From Planctomyces sp. SH-PL14 (lineage in GTDB: Bacteria; Planctomycetota; Planctomycetia; Planctomycetales; Planctomycetaceae): a stretch of 64,000 nt of DNA. Location of the stretch: assembly GCF_001610835.1 (NCBI RefSeq), contig NZ_CP011270.1, positions 5,660,001 through 5,724,000 of the forward strand, written 5' to 3'. Positions 43,043 to 52,768 of this stretch are shown piece after piece (positions within the stretch are counted from its first letter, which is position 1; each line of letters begins with the position of its first letter). The notes beneath the pieces are model-generated. The model saw only the letters and a list, made by a program, of their open reading frames with translations, did not search any database and was not told the DNA's origin. Position numbers and translations under genes: made by a program.

Positions 43043-45739
43043 ATGGCGTCGGCTCAATCACAGCTCAAGGAATACAAGCGGAAACGGGACTTCCACAAAA
43101 CCAGCGAACCGGCGGGGAAGTCGTCCCGACACCGTTCGACGAAGAAGGGACTCGCCTTTGTCGTTCAGAAACATGACGCCAGCCACCTCCACTACGACTT
43201 CCGTCTCGAATGGGACGGCGTCCTGAAAAGTTGGGCCGTCCCGCAGGGCCCGTGCCTCGACCCCTCGCTGAAACGCCTGGCCGTCCAGGTGGAAGACCAC
43301 CCGCTGGAATACGGCACCTTCGAAGGGATCATCCCGCCGGGGCAGTACGGCGGCGGCACCGTCATCGTCTGGGACAACGGCACCTGGGAGCCGCTTGGCG
43401 ACGCGGCGGAAGGTCTGAGGAACGGCAAGCTCAAGTTCCATCTCCACGGCGAGAAGCTGACGGGCGGCTGGACCCTCGTCCGGATGCGCCGCAAGCCGGG
43501 GGAGAAGAAGGACAACTGGCTCCTCATCAAGGAGCGGGACGACGCGGCCCGGCCGCTGAAGGAGCGGGACATCGTGAAGGACGAACCGGCGAGCGTCCTC
43601 AGCGGTGTCACGATCGGCGAGATGGCCGAAGAGCCGCCGGCCGAGTGGAACTCCGAAGGCCCGAAGACCGGCCGCAAGTCCCGCCCGACTTCAAAGACAA
43701 CCCGATCCAAGCCCGCGGCCAAGCCCAGGACTGCGGCGAAGTCCAGGACGTCGGGCGACAAGTTCCCGAAGTCGATCCAGCCCGAACTGGCGACGCTCGT
43801 CGAAGCCCCGCCCGCGGGGGACGACTGGCTGCACGAGATCAAGCTCGACGGCTACCGCGTCGTCGCCTTCGTTCATAAGGACAAGGTCCAGCTCAAGACG
43901 CGGAACGACCTCGACTGGTCGCACCGCTTCCCGGAGATCGCCCAGGACCTCCAGCGGCGGTTCCACGGCGAGGACCTGGTCTTCGATGGCGAAGTGTGTG
44001 CGGTCGATGACGAAGGGGTGACGCGTTTCGGGATGCTCCAGGAGGCACTCAGCGACAGCCAGACCGACGGGCTCGTCTACTACGTCTTCGACCTCTTGTG
44101 GCGGGACGGAACGGACCTCCGCGGGAAGTCGCTGGAGGTCCGCAAGGACCAGCTCGCGGAGCTCCTCGGCAACCGTCCTCACGGCCGGATTCTCTATTCG
44201 GATCACCAGGTGGGGCAGGGCGACAAACTGTTTCGGAAGGCGGCCGATATGGGGCTGGAAGGGATCGTCTCCAAGCGCCGCGACCAGCCATATCTCTCCG
44301 GGCGCGGCGGCAACTGGGTCAAGTCCAAGATAAGCCAGCAGGACGAGTTCGTCATCGGCGGTTTCACGGATTCGACCTCCGCGACCCGCCGTCTTGGGGC
44401 GCTCCTCATCGGCTATCACGACAACGGCGAGTTCAAGTACGCCGGCAAAGTCGGGACCGGCTTCACCGAGGCTATGACGGCGGATCTCCGGGAACGGCTC
44501 GTGACCCGCGAGAGCGACGAGTCCCCGTTCGCGGACCGCGTCACCGGAGCGGGGCGGGGCGTCCACTGGGTCGATCCGAACCTCGTCGCCCAGATCGGTT
44601 TCACGCAGTGGACCCGCGACGGCCGCCTGCGGCACCCGGTCTTCCAGGGCCTGCGGGAAGACAAGCCGGCCCGTTCGGTGAAACGCGACATTCCGAAGGA
44701 GGCCCCGGCGATGGAGGAAGCACCGCGCAAGACAAAGTCGTCCCCGGGTGGTGAACGAAAGCCCGCAAACGGGACCGCCAGGAAAGCTCCGGCCAGGCGA
44801 CGCCCCACCCAGCACCACAGCGGCCCCGAACTCTCCGCGGCGGACCAGAAGCAGCTCGAACAGCTCCACCTCACGCATCCCGAGAAGGTCCTCTATCCCG
44901 CGGAAGGGATCACCAAGCTCGACCTCGTAGAGTTCTACGCCGCGGTCGCGGAGTGGATGCTGCCGCACATCGAGAACCGGCCGCTGAGCCTCGTCCGCTG
45001 CCCGGACGGCGTCGGCGGTCCGCGGTTCTTCCAGAAGCACGCCGCCGGCGGCACCCCCGACGCCCTCAAGCGGATCCCGATCCGGGAGAAGGACGAAACG
45101 GAGGACTACCTCTACATCGACAGCCTCGCGGGGCTCCTCTCGACGTGCCAGATGGGAACGCTCGAGATCCACCCCTGGGGCTCCCGCTGTGACGACATCG
45201 AGAAGCCCGACCGCCTGATCTTCGACATCGACCCCGACGAAGGTCTCGCCTGGTCCAAGGTCGTCGGAGCCGCCCGCGAGGTGCGGGATCGCCTCCAGGA
45301 TCTGGGCCTCGAGAGCTTTTTGAAGGTGACAGGAGGGAAGGGGCTCCACGTCGTCGCCCCGATCGTCCGCCGCGGCGAGTGGCCGGAGATCAAAGCCTTC
45401 ACCCGCGGCTTCGTCCGACAGATGGCGGCCGACGATCCCCGCGCCTACACGACGAACATGAGCAAGAGCGAACGCCGCGGAAAGATCTTCCTCGACTACC
45501 TGCGAAACGACCGCGGCGCCACCGCCGTCGCCCCCTACTCCACCCGAGCCAGGGACGAAGCCTCCGTCGCGGTCCCGATCGCCTGGACGCAGCTCACCCC
45601 GCAGATGCGCTCGAATCACTTCACCATGAAGAACCTCACCACCACCCTCGCGCGGCGGAGGACCGACCCCTGGGAAGAGATGCTCACGCTCCGGCAGTCG
45701 CTCACCGCCGCCATGCGAAAGAGCGTCGAGGAAACCTGA
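43043..45739 (+). CDS. ligD: LigD: ATP-dependent DNA ligase with phosphoesterase and polymerase domains
   Basis: 898 residues from ATG 43043. Domain order is 3'-phosphoesterase (about 30-170, HDASHLHYDFRLEWDG), then ligase, then polymerase/primase (about 600-890, LSLVRCPDGVGGPRFFQK and IFDIDPDEGL). The ligase domain has its active-site lysine in EIKLDGYR near residue 267 and a linker rich in Lys, Pro and Ser before it. It seals and fills double-strand breaks held by Ku. The gene follows Ku in one transcription direction but is separated from it by 323 bases and repeat L12. All catalytic motifs appear intact. Confidence 0.95.
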   Translation: MASAQSQLKEYKRKRDFHKTSEPAGKSSRHRSTKKGLAFVVQKHDASHLHYDFRLEWDGVLKSWAVPQGPCLDPSLKRLAVQVEDHPLEYGTFEGIIPPGQYGGGTVIVWDNGTWEPLGDAAEGLRNGKLKFHLHGEKLTGGWTLVRMRRKPGEKKDNWLLIKERDDAARPLKERDIVKDEPASVLSGVTIGEMAEEPPAEWNSEGPKTGRKSRPTSKTTRSKPAAKPRTAAKSRTSGDKFPKSIQPELATLVEAPPAGDDWLHEIKLDGYRVVAFVHKDKVQLKTRNDLDWSHRFPEIAQDLQRRFHGEDLVFDGEVCAVDDEGVTRFGMLQEALSDSQTDGLVYYVFDLLWRDGTDLRGKSLEVRKDQLAELLGNRPHGRILYSDHQVGQGDKLFRKAADMGLEGIVSKRRDQPYLSGRGGNWVKSKISQQDEFVIGGFTDSTSATRRLGALLIGYHDNGEFKYAGKVGTGFTEAMTADLRERLVTRESDESPFADRVTGAGRGVHWVDPNLVAQIGFTQWTRDGRLRHPVFQGLREDKPARSVKRDIPKEAPAMEEAPRKTKSSPGGERKPANGTARKAPARRRPTQHHSGPELSAADQKQLEQLHLTHPEKVLYPAEGITKLDLVEFYAAVAEWMLPHIENRPLSLVRCPDGVGGPRFFQKHAAGGTPDALKRIPIREKDETEDYLYIDSLAGLLSTCQMGTLEIHPWGSRCDDIEKPDRLIFDIDPDEGLAWSKVVGAAREVRDRLQDLGLESFLKVTGGKGLHVVAPIVRRGEWPEIKAFTRGFVRQMAADDPRAYTTNMSKSERRGKIFLDYLRNDRGATAVAPYSTRARDEASVAVPIAWTQLTPQMRSNHFTMKNLTTTLARRRTDPWEEMLTLRQSLTAAMRKSVEET

Positions 45740-45863
45740 GGCCCTCCTCAACCTGAAGGCGGTCGGCCGCGGCGCAGTACTCCGTTCTCCTCACGTTCTC
45801 CTTGTGGCGGGCCCAGCGTCCGGGTAGCGTCGCTGTCATCCCCCGCCATTCGGAGATCGAGAA

Positions 45864-46064
45864 ATGGGCAGAACCTTGTTTCCTGTGTGCGCCAGTTTCG
45901 GGCCGACGTTTCTGGCCCTCGGGCACGTCGTCCCCCACCGCGGAGGGTTTCCCGTCGGCCTTCTGATTGCCCTCCCGGGAGCGGTCATGCTGACGATCGC
46001 CCTCAACATCCTCTATCGCGAAGTGACCGCCCGGGACCGCGCCGCCGACCACCCCGCAAGCTGA
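45864..46064 (+). CDS. Small membrane protein, unknown function
   Basis: 66 residues, with CGGAGATCGAGAA before the ATG. It contains a hydrophobic region (FPVGLLIALPGAVMLTIALNIL) and a charged C-terminus. It is small and without relatives that I can name. The length and composition make it plausible but not certain. Confidence 0.45.
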   Translation: MGRTLFPVCASFGPTFLALGHVVPHRGGFPVGLLIALPGAVMLTIALNILYREVTARDRAADHPAS

Positions 46065-46177
46065 CGAAACGCAGTCGCTTCCGCCCGCCGGGAACTCAAA
46101 TTGACGCGATCGACGCTCTCCCGCAGACTGTCCGCGCCGCAAGGGCACACGCGGAATCTCGTCAGGAGATGCATTCG

Positions 46178-46672
46178 ATGGGCAAGGTCATTGGACTCGT
46201 TCTGGCTGTCATTCTTCTGGCGGGGACATCCCGCACCATCGTCGGCAAACCGACCATGGTCCTCGAAGCAGACGACCTGGAGTTCCCCGAAGTCCACGCG
46301 AGCTGGTTCGATCCCTCGACCATCCCCAGCCGAATTCAGGAGCTCGATGGAACCCGCGTCGTCGTCTACGGTGCGATGTTCCCTCCGCTCGCCGAGAAAA
46401 TGCGTCACTTCCTGTTGATCGGCGACACACGCCGCAAACCGGCCCAGTCCTCCGACTCGACTCAGCTCCGCTACGCCAAGATCGGCGTCAAGCTGACGCA
46501 CGAAATCGGCTACGAGCAGGGAAAGACACTCCGCGTAGAAGGCACCCTGCGAGTCCGACCGTTCCTCGATCGGGGCGAGCTACGGTTCCTCTACCTCATC
46601 GAGGACGCCAAGGCCGAAGTCACCGAGCCTCGCCCCAACCGCTACGAACGGGTCAACTTCTTCAGCTGCTGA
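46178..46672 (+). CDS. Exported DUF3299-like protein
   Basis: 164 residues from ATG 46178 (CAGGAG at a good distance; ATG 46169 overlaps that site). A hydrophobic leader (IGLVLAVILLAGTSRTIV) is followed by a region like DUF3299: IPSRIQELDGTRVVVYGAMFPP, FLLIGDTRRKP, and GKTLRVEGTLRVRPF. Family members are exported proteins of unknown function, often near ABC transporters, but none is present here. Three tandem S repeats follow the stop. Confidence 0.6.
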   Translation: MGKVIGLVLAVILLAGTSRTIVGKPTMVLEADDLEFPEVHASWFDPSTIPSRIQELDGTRVVVYGAMFPPLAEKMRHFLLIGDTRRKPAQSSDSTQLRYAKIGVKLTHEIGYEQGKTLRVEGTLRVRPFLDRGELRFLYLIEDAKAEVTEPRPNRYERVNFFSC

Positions 46673-46678
46673 TCATCG

Positions 46679-46755
46679 GCGAACGGGGGGCGTCAGCCCC
46701 CTGATTCCAAGCCGGCGTCAGCCCCCTGATTCGAAGCCGGCGTCAGCCCCCTGAT
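46679..46755 (+). repeat. Three tandem S repeats (S6)
   Basis: Three successive units ending GGCGTCAGCCCCCTGATT, the first with the full GGGGGG stem and the others shortened to CCGGCGTCAGCC. They start seven bases after the stop at 46672. Confidence 0.85.
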
Positions 46756-46813
46756 CAAAAGGACCATCGCCGCTCTGTCGGGGCGACGCGCCAATCCGCG
46801 TCGCGACCGGCAA

Positions 46814-47011
46814 TCACCGCCAACGCGTCCCCAGCCATCCAATGATCGAGCCCGCCAGCAGCAGTCCCATCCCCAGACTGAGCCACCACACCGTCTCCGC
46901 GCCGCCGTGGCTGTTCAACCCCGGTCCCGCAACGATCAACAGACCGGCCCCTCCGACAACCCAGCCAACGAACCGAAGCCCGCGACCAGGAATGAGATGA
47001 TTCGGGCCCAT
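46814..47011 (-). CDS. Small two-helix membrane protein, unknown function
   Basis: 65 residues from ATG 47011 with two helices (FVGWVVGGAGLLIVAGPGL and VWWLSLGMGLLLAGSIIGWL). No family is recognised. The short length makes it less certain. Confidence 0.5.
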   Translation of the reverse strand: MGPNHLIPGRGLRFVGWVVGGAGLLIVAGPGLNSHGGAETVWWLSLGMGLLLAGSIIGWLGTRWR

Positions 47012-47097
47012 CGCTCCCCCCGGATTCACTCCCACCACCGCGGCTGACAGGGACGCGGGGTTTTGCCGCCACAACAGCGTCCAGTTTAGCTTGGACC

Positions 47098-47180
47098 GTT
47101 CCTCATGAAATGCCTCCGGCGGGCAGGGTTCCACCCTGCACCCGGCCCTCCGCTCGCTTCGCTCGCCGGAGTGCACAGGT
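47098..47180 (-). repeat. Distant L-related repeat L13
   Basis: AATGCCTCCGGCGGGCAGGGTTCCACCCTGCACCCGG resembles the L core with altered stem (GCAGGGT/ACCCTGC) and CGCTCGCTTCGCTCGCCGG. It is the least similar member and lies after the end of the secreted gene at 47197. Confidence 0.4.
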
Positions 47181-47196
47181 CACGCTCTCCCCGACC

Positions 47197-48000
47197 TCAC
47201 GGCGTCACCCGCTTCAGCACATACGGATCATGCTCATGATCCCGCTCCGTCGCCCGCTCGAACCGCTGCACCTCCTTGCCCTCATACAGCACCTGCAGCG
47301 CCCCGTCATTCATCCGCACCAGCCCGTACTGCCACTCGGTCTCCCGCCCCTCCAGCAGCACAAAGATCTCCGGATCCGTCCCCAGCGCAAACGCAAACAG
47401 ACCTCCATCGACCGCCCCCGGCATCCCCGCGGGATACCGGTACAGCGGCTGACTCAAGAGCCGCAGCGCCTGCTCCTCCCCCGCATCGCTCACCCGCCGA
47501 TCCTCCAGCACCACGGAGAACTCCCGCGCCATTGCCTTCATCTGTGCCAGCCGGGCCACCGCCGTCCCCGCCGGCTTCCCGCTCTCCGGCACGCCCTTCA
47601 TCACCATTCCCGGTCGCGATGGACTCCACGTCGCCACGCCCGCCCGCCGTCCCGTCAGCTCCCCCGCCGTCAGTGAATGCAGCTCGACATGAAACCCGTT
47701 CGCCGGCTGCCACGCATAAAACAGCGACATCACGACGACCGGCCGCCCCTCGTCCGTCGCCACATACAGGTCCCCGAACACCCGCCCCGTCCCCGGGTTC
47801 GACCACCGCAGCAGCGACTTCGGCTCCAGCTTCACCTCCCGCTTCCCGGCCGTCTGAAAACTCCACCGCGGCAGCTCCGCGTCAATCAGCCGCCGCGTCT
47901 CCTTCACTTCCGCGGAATCGGCCGTCGCCTCCTCCCCGCGCGACAACCCCGCCAGAACGCTCAGTCCCACAACGACGCAACACGACAGAACAAATCGCAT
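47197..48000 (-). CDS. Secreted hypothetical protein
   Basis: 267 residues from ATG 48000 with a signal peptide (MRFVLSCCVVVGLSVLAGLSRG). The mature chain has mixed character: ETRRLIDAELPRWSFQTAG, VFGDLYVATDEGRPVVVMSL and DGGLFAFALGTDPEIFVLLEG. The family is not recognised. It looks like a complete exported protein and is followed in the other direction by the gap with L14. Confidence 0.7.
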   Translation of the reverse strand: MRFVLSCCVVVGLSVLAGLSRGEEATADSAEVKETRRLIDAELPRWSFQTAGKREVKLEPKSLLRWSNPGTGRVFGDLYVATDEGRPVVVMSLFYAWQPANGFHVELHSLTAGELTGRRAGVATWSPSRPGMVMKGVPESGKPAGTAVARLAQMKAMAREFSVVLEDRRVSDAGEEQALRLLSQPLYRYPAGMPGAVDGGLFAFALGTDPEIFVLLEGRETEWQYGLVRMNDGALQVLYEGKEVQRFERATERDHEHDPYVLKRVTP

Positions 48001-48140
48001 GAGCGGCCTCCGGATCGACGCGAAGAATCGACTCCTCCAGAGAGTAGAGACAATGTGTCTATTGTCAATCGGTCGGTATTGGCGATGCGAGGGGCATGAG
48101 TCGTTCGAAGGTCGAACGCTGAAGGCGTTCAACAACTTAG

Positions 48141-48159
48141 CCTGGGGCAACGCCCCAGG
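48141..48159. repeat. Perfect hairpin CCTGGGGC/GCCCCAGG
   Basis: CCTGGGGCAACGCCCCAGG, eight paired bases around AAC. It lies in the gap 48001-48432 beside L14. Confidence 0.75.
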
Positions 48160-48214
48160 AACGGTGAGTCCAATCGTCCTCAAGCCCTGAAGGGGCGCAA
48201 CAACAGCAGAGGGC

Positions 48215-48385
48215 GCCCTCACACTGCGGCGCTCGCTCTGCACTCTCCGCGGGTTGGTGAGGGGGCATCCGGCACTGCGCCCGCGCCTGGACACGATCTC
48301 CTTCAGACATCTCTCGACGGCCAGGCCTCCGGCGGGCAAGGGGATGTGATCCCCTTGCATCCCCCACCAGGGTCCCCCTGGACCC
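48215..48385 (-). repeat. Dispersed hairpin repeat L14 (first module)
   Basis: L copy oriented from the stop of the M48 gene (48433): GGGTCCAGGGGGACCCTGGTG, then GCAAGGGGATCACATCCCCTTGC and a changed TGTCC arm. A heptamer tract, CCTTAAG units at 48416-48440, lies between it and the gene end. Confidence 0.85.
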
Positions 48386-48432
48386 AATGTGTCTTGCCTC
48401 TCCTCTCTACCTTCCGCCTTAAGCCTTAAGCC

Positions 48433-50910
48433 TTAAGCCTTCTCTTCCCACCTTCGCTCCAGCCGCTTCACCCGCGCCTGCATGAACGACAACGGCGCCG
48501 CCATCACCTGATCGCGAATCCGATCCAGATGCACCCGCGCCCCCTCCAGATTCCCCTCCCGCATCGCCAGATCGAACCGGCCCCGCTCCATCGAAATGTC
48601 CCCCGGAGCCATCCCCTCCGCCGCGTCCAGACATCGGACAGCCGTCTCCAGGTCCCCCCGCGCCATCGCGATCCGGCCTTTCAGCGCCATCGTCTGCGCC
48701 TCATCGGGCTTCAGGCTCGCCGACCGTTCCGCCGCCTCCCACGCCCCATCGAGCTCCCCCAACTCCAACAGCGCCACCCCCTCCATCAACGGTCCCACCG
48801 GGTCCCGCGGCTGAGCCGCCTCATACTCCCGCGCCGTGGCCAGCACCTCCCGCGGCAACTCGTCCTCCAGTTGCAGCAGGGCCAGCACCAGCAGCGCCGC
48901 CAGCGGCCCGCGCCCCTCGTCGGTCAGCTTGCGGAACTCCTCCCGCCCCCGCTCGCGATCCCCGTTCAGCGCGTGACAGATTGCCAGATTGTACCGGGCC
49001 GTCGGCGACCACTTCCTCCGCGGCTTCCGCTCCGCCAGGGCCAGCGGCGCCTCGTAGTCCCCCGCCAGGAGAAGCGTCACGATCCTGGTCTCGTCCCGGG
49101 CCGTGAAGCGGGCCAGCATCGACAGGAACATCCCCGCAAGGACTCCCAGGAACGTCGCCAGGAACGACAGGGCCAGGACGATCGACATCGGCTCCCGCCG
49201 TCCGCCGGCGCTCTCGCGGACCGCGGAGTCCAGGCCAATGGCGATCAGGACGGCAATCATCAGGACAATCGAGAGCACCGTGACCCGGCCCCCGCTCCAC
49301 CAGCTCCCGCGGACCGCCATCCGGCGCCGCATCCAGCGTCCATTGGTGTAGATGACCCACCAGACCAGCCCGGGAGGGATCAGGACCGTGGCCAGCATCA
49401 GCAGGTTGGCGATCGCTCCCTCGCTCGGATGGCCGGAACGGATCAGGACCAGCGAGGCCGCCAGCACCGTCAGCCAGACGAGAGTCATGCACCGCGCGGC
49501 CCAGCGGCGGCGCGGGACGTCCCCCCGCTCCCAGGGGACGGTGACCGGCTCGAACTCCGGGGCCTGCCGCGCGATGGCGTCGATCCGCTCATCGCGCGAG
49601 GGATGCGTGGCGGTCGCGTAGATCATCCAGGAGAGCAGCCCCTTGTTCGGGATGCCGAGCAGCACATGGATCTTGGACAGGGCGGAGGCGAGCGGCTGGT
49701 GGCCGACCGCTTCCGCGGCGCGGCGGTCGCAGTCGTACTCCAGGACGCGGCTCAGGACCCGCTTGAGCCCCGTCGCGAGCGCCCCGCCGAAGAACAGCGC
49801 CGCCCCCGCCAGTTCGGTCACCGGGGAGCCCGGAAAGTCGAGCCAGGCGGCGACGAAAACCGCCGCCGAGGCCGCCACCGGGACGATGCCGGCGAACCAC
49901 CACAGCGACAGGTTGGCGATGTGGCCCAGCTCGTGAGCCAGGATGGCGTCCCGTTCTTCGGGCGTCAGCCGGTGCAGGATGCCGCCGGTCGTCAGGAGCG
50001 TCGGGGCGGCGATGCTGGACATGAAGGCCATGGCGCTCAGGTCCCCGGTGTCAGCCGGGATCATCCGGACGAGCGGCGGGTGGACCCCCATTTGTCGGGA
50101 GAGCTCCGCCACGCGTTCGGGGATGGGGCCCGTGGTGATCTCGTTGAAGCTCCGGTTCTTCAGCTGGTTGAGGGCCCGCAGGTTCATCGCCATGAGGAAG
50201 AAGATCGACAGCCCGGTCGCCCAGAAGGTGAGGCCCATGCTGGCGCTGCCGGACCGTTCGAAGACGAACCGGCCGGCGACGAGCAGAGTCCAGAGCGGCA
50301 GCAGTCCGAGGGCGGTGAAGACGAGCGAGACTCCGATCCACCGCCCTCGCGATCCGCGGCCGACGCGCGACTGGCGGTACGACGCGGCGAGCATCAGCAG
50401 GAACACCCCTCCGGCCGTCGCGAGTACGGAGGAGGGCTGCGTCGGGACCCATTGATCGGGTGAGGAGGAGAGGAAGAACCTCGACAGCAGAGACGCGTCC
50501 TCGCCGGAGAAGCCGCCGGGGCGCATGCCGCGGCGGTCCGGGCCGCGTCGCCGGCGGAGCTGGTTGCGAAGCTCGCCGCGAGCTTCCGCGGCTTCGTCGC
50601 TGCGTCCCAGGCGATCCAGGATCGAGGCCCGGGTGGCGAGGAGTCGCGTGCGGTCGGCGATCGGGAGATCCGGGTTTTCGAGCTGGAGCTCGATGAGGTC
50701 GAGGGCCTCTTCCGGTTCGGTCGAGATGAGGGGGAACAATTCCAGCCAGGGGTCCTGTTCGGTCTTGTCGAGTGTCTCGAAGCCGGCCGGGGGACCGTCG
50801 GGGAGGGGCGGGGCGGCAGCGGGTGGTTGTGCGCGGAGGTCCGCTGCCGCGAGGGCGGTGATGAGGGCGAGGGGGAGCAGGATCCAGCGGAGGCGAAGTG
50901 GGCGGGACAT
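48433..50910 (-). CDS. M48 family membrane metalloprotease with TPR tail
   Basis: 825 residues. A signal/anchor (WILLPLALITALAAADLRA) is followed by a helical region, then membrane helices around the M48 protease core. The zinc motif HELGH is near residues 325-329 (ILAHELGHIANLSLWW), with the third ligand Glu probably in VLEYDCDRRAAEAVG. More helices follow (VIYTNGRWMRRRM region). A C-terminal TPR array occupies about 620-825 (MEGVALLELGELDGAWEAAERS and similar). Members such as HtpX degrade damaged membrane proteins. The last 16 bases of the coding strand overlap the heptamer tract. Confidence 0.9.
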   Translation of the reverse strand: MSRPLRLRWILLPLALITALAAADLRAQPPAAAPPLPDGPPAGFETLDKTEQDPWLELFPLISTEPEEALDLIELQLENPDLPIADRTRLLATRASILDRLGRSDEAAEARGELRNQLRRRRGPDRRGMRPGGFSGEDASLLSRFFLSSSPDQWVPTQPSSVLATAGGVFLLMLAASYRQSRVGRGSRGRWIGVSLVFTALGLLPLWTLLVAGRFVFERSGSASMGLTFWATGLSIFFLMAMNLRALNQLKNRSFNEITTGPIPERVAELSRQMGVHPPLVRMIPADTGDLSAMAFMSSIAAPTLLTTGGILHRLTPEERDAILAHELGHIANLSLWWFAGIVPVAASAAVFVAAWLDFPGSPVTELAGAALFFGGALATGLKRVLSRVLEYDCDRRAAEAVGHQPLASALSKIHVLLGIPNKGLLSWMIYATATHPSRDERIDAIARQAPEFEPVTVPWERGDVPRRRWAARCMTLVWLTVLAASLVLIRSGHPSEGAIANLLMLATVLIPPGLVWWVIYTNGRWMRRRMAVRGSWWSGGRVTVLSIVLMIAVLIAIGLDSAVRESAGGRREPMSIVLALSFLATFLGVLAGMFLSMLARFTARDETRIVTLLLAGDYEAPLALAERKPRRKWSPTARYNLAICHALNGDRERGREEFRKLTDEGRGPLAALLVLALLQLEDELPREVLATAREYEAAQPRDPVGPLMEGVALLELGELDGAWEAAERSASLKPDEAQTMALKGRIAMARGDLETAVRCLDAAEGMAPGDISMERGRFDLAMREGNLEGARVHLDRIRDQVMAAPLSFMQARVKRLERRWEEKA

Positions 50911-51086
50911 GGCGCCGCTTGGATGAGGCCGGGAGAGGGTGAGCGAGCGAACGTGCGCACTATGCTGTGTCCTATGGCGGCGGTCCAGCGGGGCGGGTTC
51001 TCGCGGCGTCGCTGCATCGAGCGCCCACGGGTTACGCGTTGGGGACGTAGTTTCAGGGAGAGTCCGGGAGTCAGTCGGAGGCCGAC

Positions 51087-51371
51087 ATGCGGTACTGCAT
51101 CTACGGTCATCTGACGGCCTTTGTCATTTGTGGGATGTATGCCGTCGCGGGGCGTTTTGGCGTGCTGCAACAAGTCGATTCGTTCCCCTTGTGGGCCTGG
51201 ATCGTTGTTGCAGCCTTCGTCTGGTCATCGGTGTTGGCCTGGTTCGTCTGCCCATTGGTCTCGCTGTTCTTATTGCTCCTGGTCGAGCGACCATGGCGGC
51301 ACGCCTTGGCGGCGTTCGTGGCCGAGGTCCTGCTCTGGGTGGCTCAATACTGGGTTCTGATGTTGCGATAG
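51087..51371 (+). CDS. Small multi-pass membrane protein, unknown function
   Basis: 94 residues from ATG 51087 (CGGAGG upstream). It has three hydrophobic segments (YGHLTAFVICGMYAVAG, LWAWIVVAAFVWSSVLAWF, PLVSLFLLLLVE). No family recognised. Repeat L15 starts about 100 bases after its stop. Confidence 0.65.
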   Translation: MRYCIYGHLTAFVICGMYAVAGRFGVLQQVDSFPLWAWIVVAAFVWSSVLAWFVCPLVSLFLLLLVERPWRHALAAFVAEVLLWVAQYWVLMLR

Positions 51372-51467
51372 ATTCGATCGGGACGAGATGCCGAGCCATC
51401 GAACTGCTCGTCGCTCGAACATCGTTCTCACCGGCACGGCACCCGTTCGCTCGATCCCACGTTCCAC

Positions 51468-51640
51468 GGCCACCGGGTCCAGGGGCACCCTGGTCAGGGG
51501 ATGCAAGGGGGAGAATCCCCCTTGCCCGCCGGAGGCCTGGCCGTCGAGAGATGTCTGAAGGAGTCGGTGTCCAAGCGCGGACAACGTGTCGTATGCCCCC
51601 TCGCCAACCCGCGAGGAGTCCAGAGCGAGCGGTGTCGTGT
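51468..51640 (+). repeat. Dispersed hairpin repeat L15 (first module)
   Basis: CACCGGGTCCAGGGGCACCC, a GCAAGGGGGAGAATCCCCCTTGC stem and TGTCCAAGCGCGGACA in plus orientation. The stretch 51372-51938 otherwise holds no gene that I can support. Confidence 0.85.
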
Positions 51641-51938
51641 GAGCGAGTCTTCACCGTCCGCCCCCGCAGTGCGGAGATCCGTGGCATCGCGCCGCGAGAC
51701 GCGCTCTCCGGCCCTGTGGGCCGCTGGTCCCCGCTTAACCCGCGCCGGGGAATCCACCCTCGTCCGTTCCGTGGTCGTCGGCTTCGTGTTTGCCCGATCG
51801 GTGTCCATCCGCGGCTGCCCCCCCTGGAACTCCCTGCGCCGGCTCGTCCGTTGACGCTGGTCCTTTCCGCAGGTCAGACTTCAACCGGCGACTTCCAGGG
51901 AGGCGTCGCCGGGGTCGGGACGGAAGGCAGGAGGAGTC

Positions 51939-52649
51939 ATGGGCTGTTCATGCTGTGCGGAGCCGTCGGTCCGTCGCTGGAGAGGGCTTCCCCTCGTCCT
52001 CACGCTGTGTGTCCTCCTCGGCTGCACGGAGTTCTCGCAGCCCCTGTGTGACGAAGCGGACTCCGTGGTCGACGCCCGGCTGCTGGGGAGCTGGGACTTC
52101 CCTCCGGACAAAGGGAAGGAGGAGGAATGGACCGAGTGCGTCATGACCGTCCAGCGGGTGGAGGGAAAGACCACGCTGCGGTTCGTCAGTTCGGCTCTGC
52201 ACTACGGCAAACGCGAGGAGGAGAGCTACCTGGGGCGGGCCGTGACGATCGGCGATCGATCGTTCCTGAGCGTTCGCTCTCTCAATCCCGAGGTGAAGGA
52301 CCCGGGTTGGCTGCTGCTCCAGTATCGGTTCATCGCGCCGGACGAGGTGCGGTTCTATCTGCTGAAGACCCGCCTCGTGGAGGCCGAGATCCGCGCCGGT
52401 CGCCTGCCGGGCCGGTCCCGAATGATCCCGCCTCCCCCGCTGCTCGCTCTCCTGGGGGCGAAGCCGCACGAAGAACTCTCGCTCACGGCGACCGTCGACG
52501 AGATGCGGGCGTACCTCGCCCAGCACCCGGACGCCTGCTTCGATCTGAAAGAGCCGATCCTCCCGCTGAAACGTCGACCGGGTGATGCGTCGCCGGCCGG
52601 CAAGGCGGACAAGCCGATCGCCGTCGAGGTCGCGAAGCCCGTCCAGTAA
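51939..52649 (+). CDS. Lipoprotein, unknown function
   Basis: 236 residues, GCAGGAGG upstream. The signal LPLVLTLCVLLGC ends in a lipobox cysteine. The mature chain reads like a small beta-sandwich: VDARLLGSWDFPPD, EEWTECVMTVQRVEGKTTL and LLQYRFIAPDEVRFYLL. No family is recognised. The neighbouring gene downstream is also an exported small protein. Confidence 0.75.
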   Translation: MGCSCCAEPSVRRWRGLPLVLTLCVLLGCTEFSQPLCDEADSVVDARLLGSWDFPPDKGKEEEWTECVMTVQRVEGKTTLRFVSSALHYGKREEESYLGRAVTIGDRSFLSVRSLNPEVKDPGWLLLQYRFIAPDEVRFYLLKTRLVEAEIRAGRLPGRSRMIPPPPLLALLGAKPHEELSLTATVDEMRAYLAQHPDACFDLKEPILPLKRRPGDASPAGKADKPIAVEVAKPVQ

Positions 52650-52768
52650 GGGGGACGACGTCCGGCCGCGACGCGCGCGAACGCCGTTGACCGCGCGATC
52701 GAAGGATCGGCACACTTCGGTGTCGGCGGACGGGAAACCGGAAGACCTGATTCATCGGAGGGCAGGGC

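Noticed and set aside
48040-48075. Second BlaI-type operator (AGACAATGTGTCT and GACAAT..ATTGTC)
   Set aside because: The palindrome does not contain TACAnnTGTA half-sites, and no repressor lies near. Kept only as an unexplained palindrome upstream of the secreted gene at 47197.
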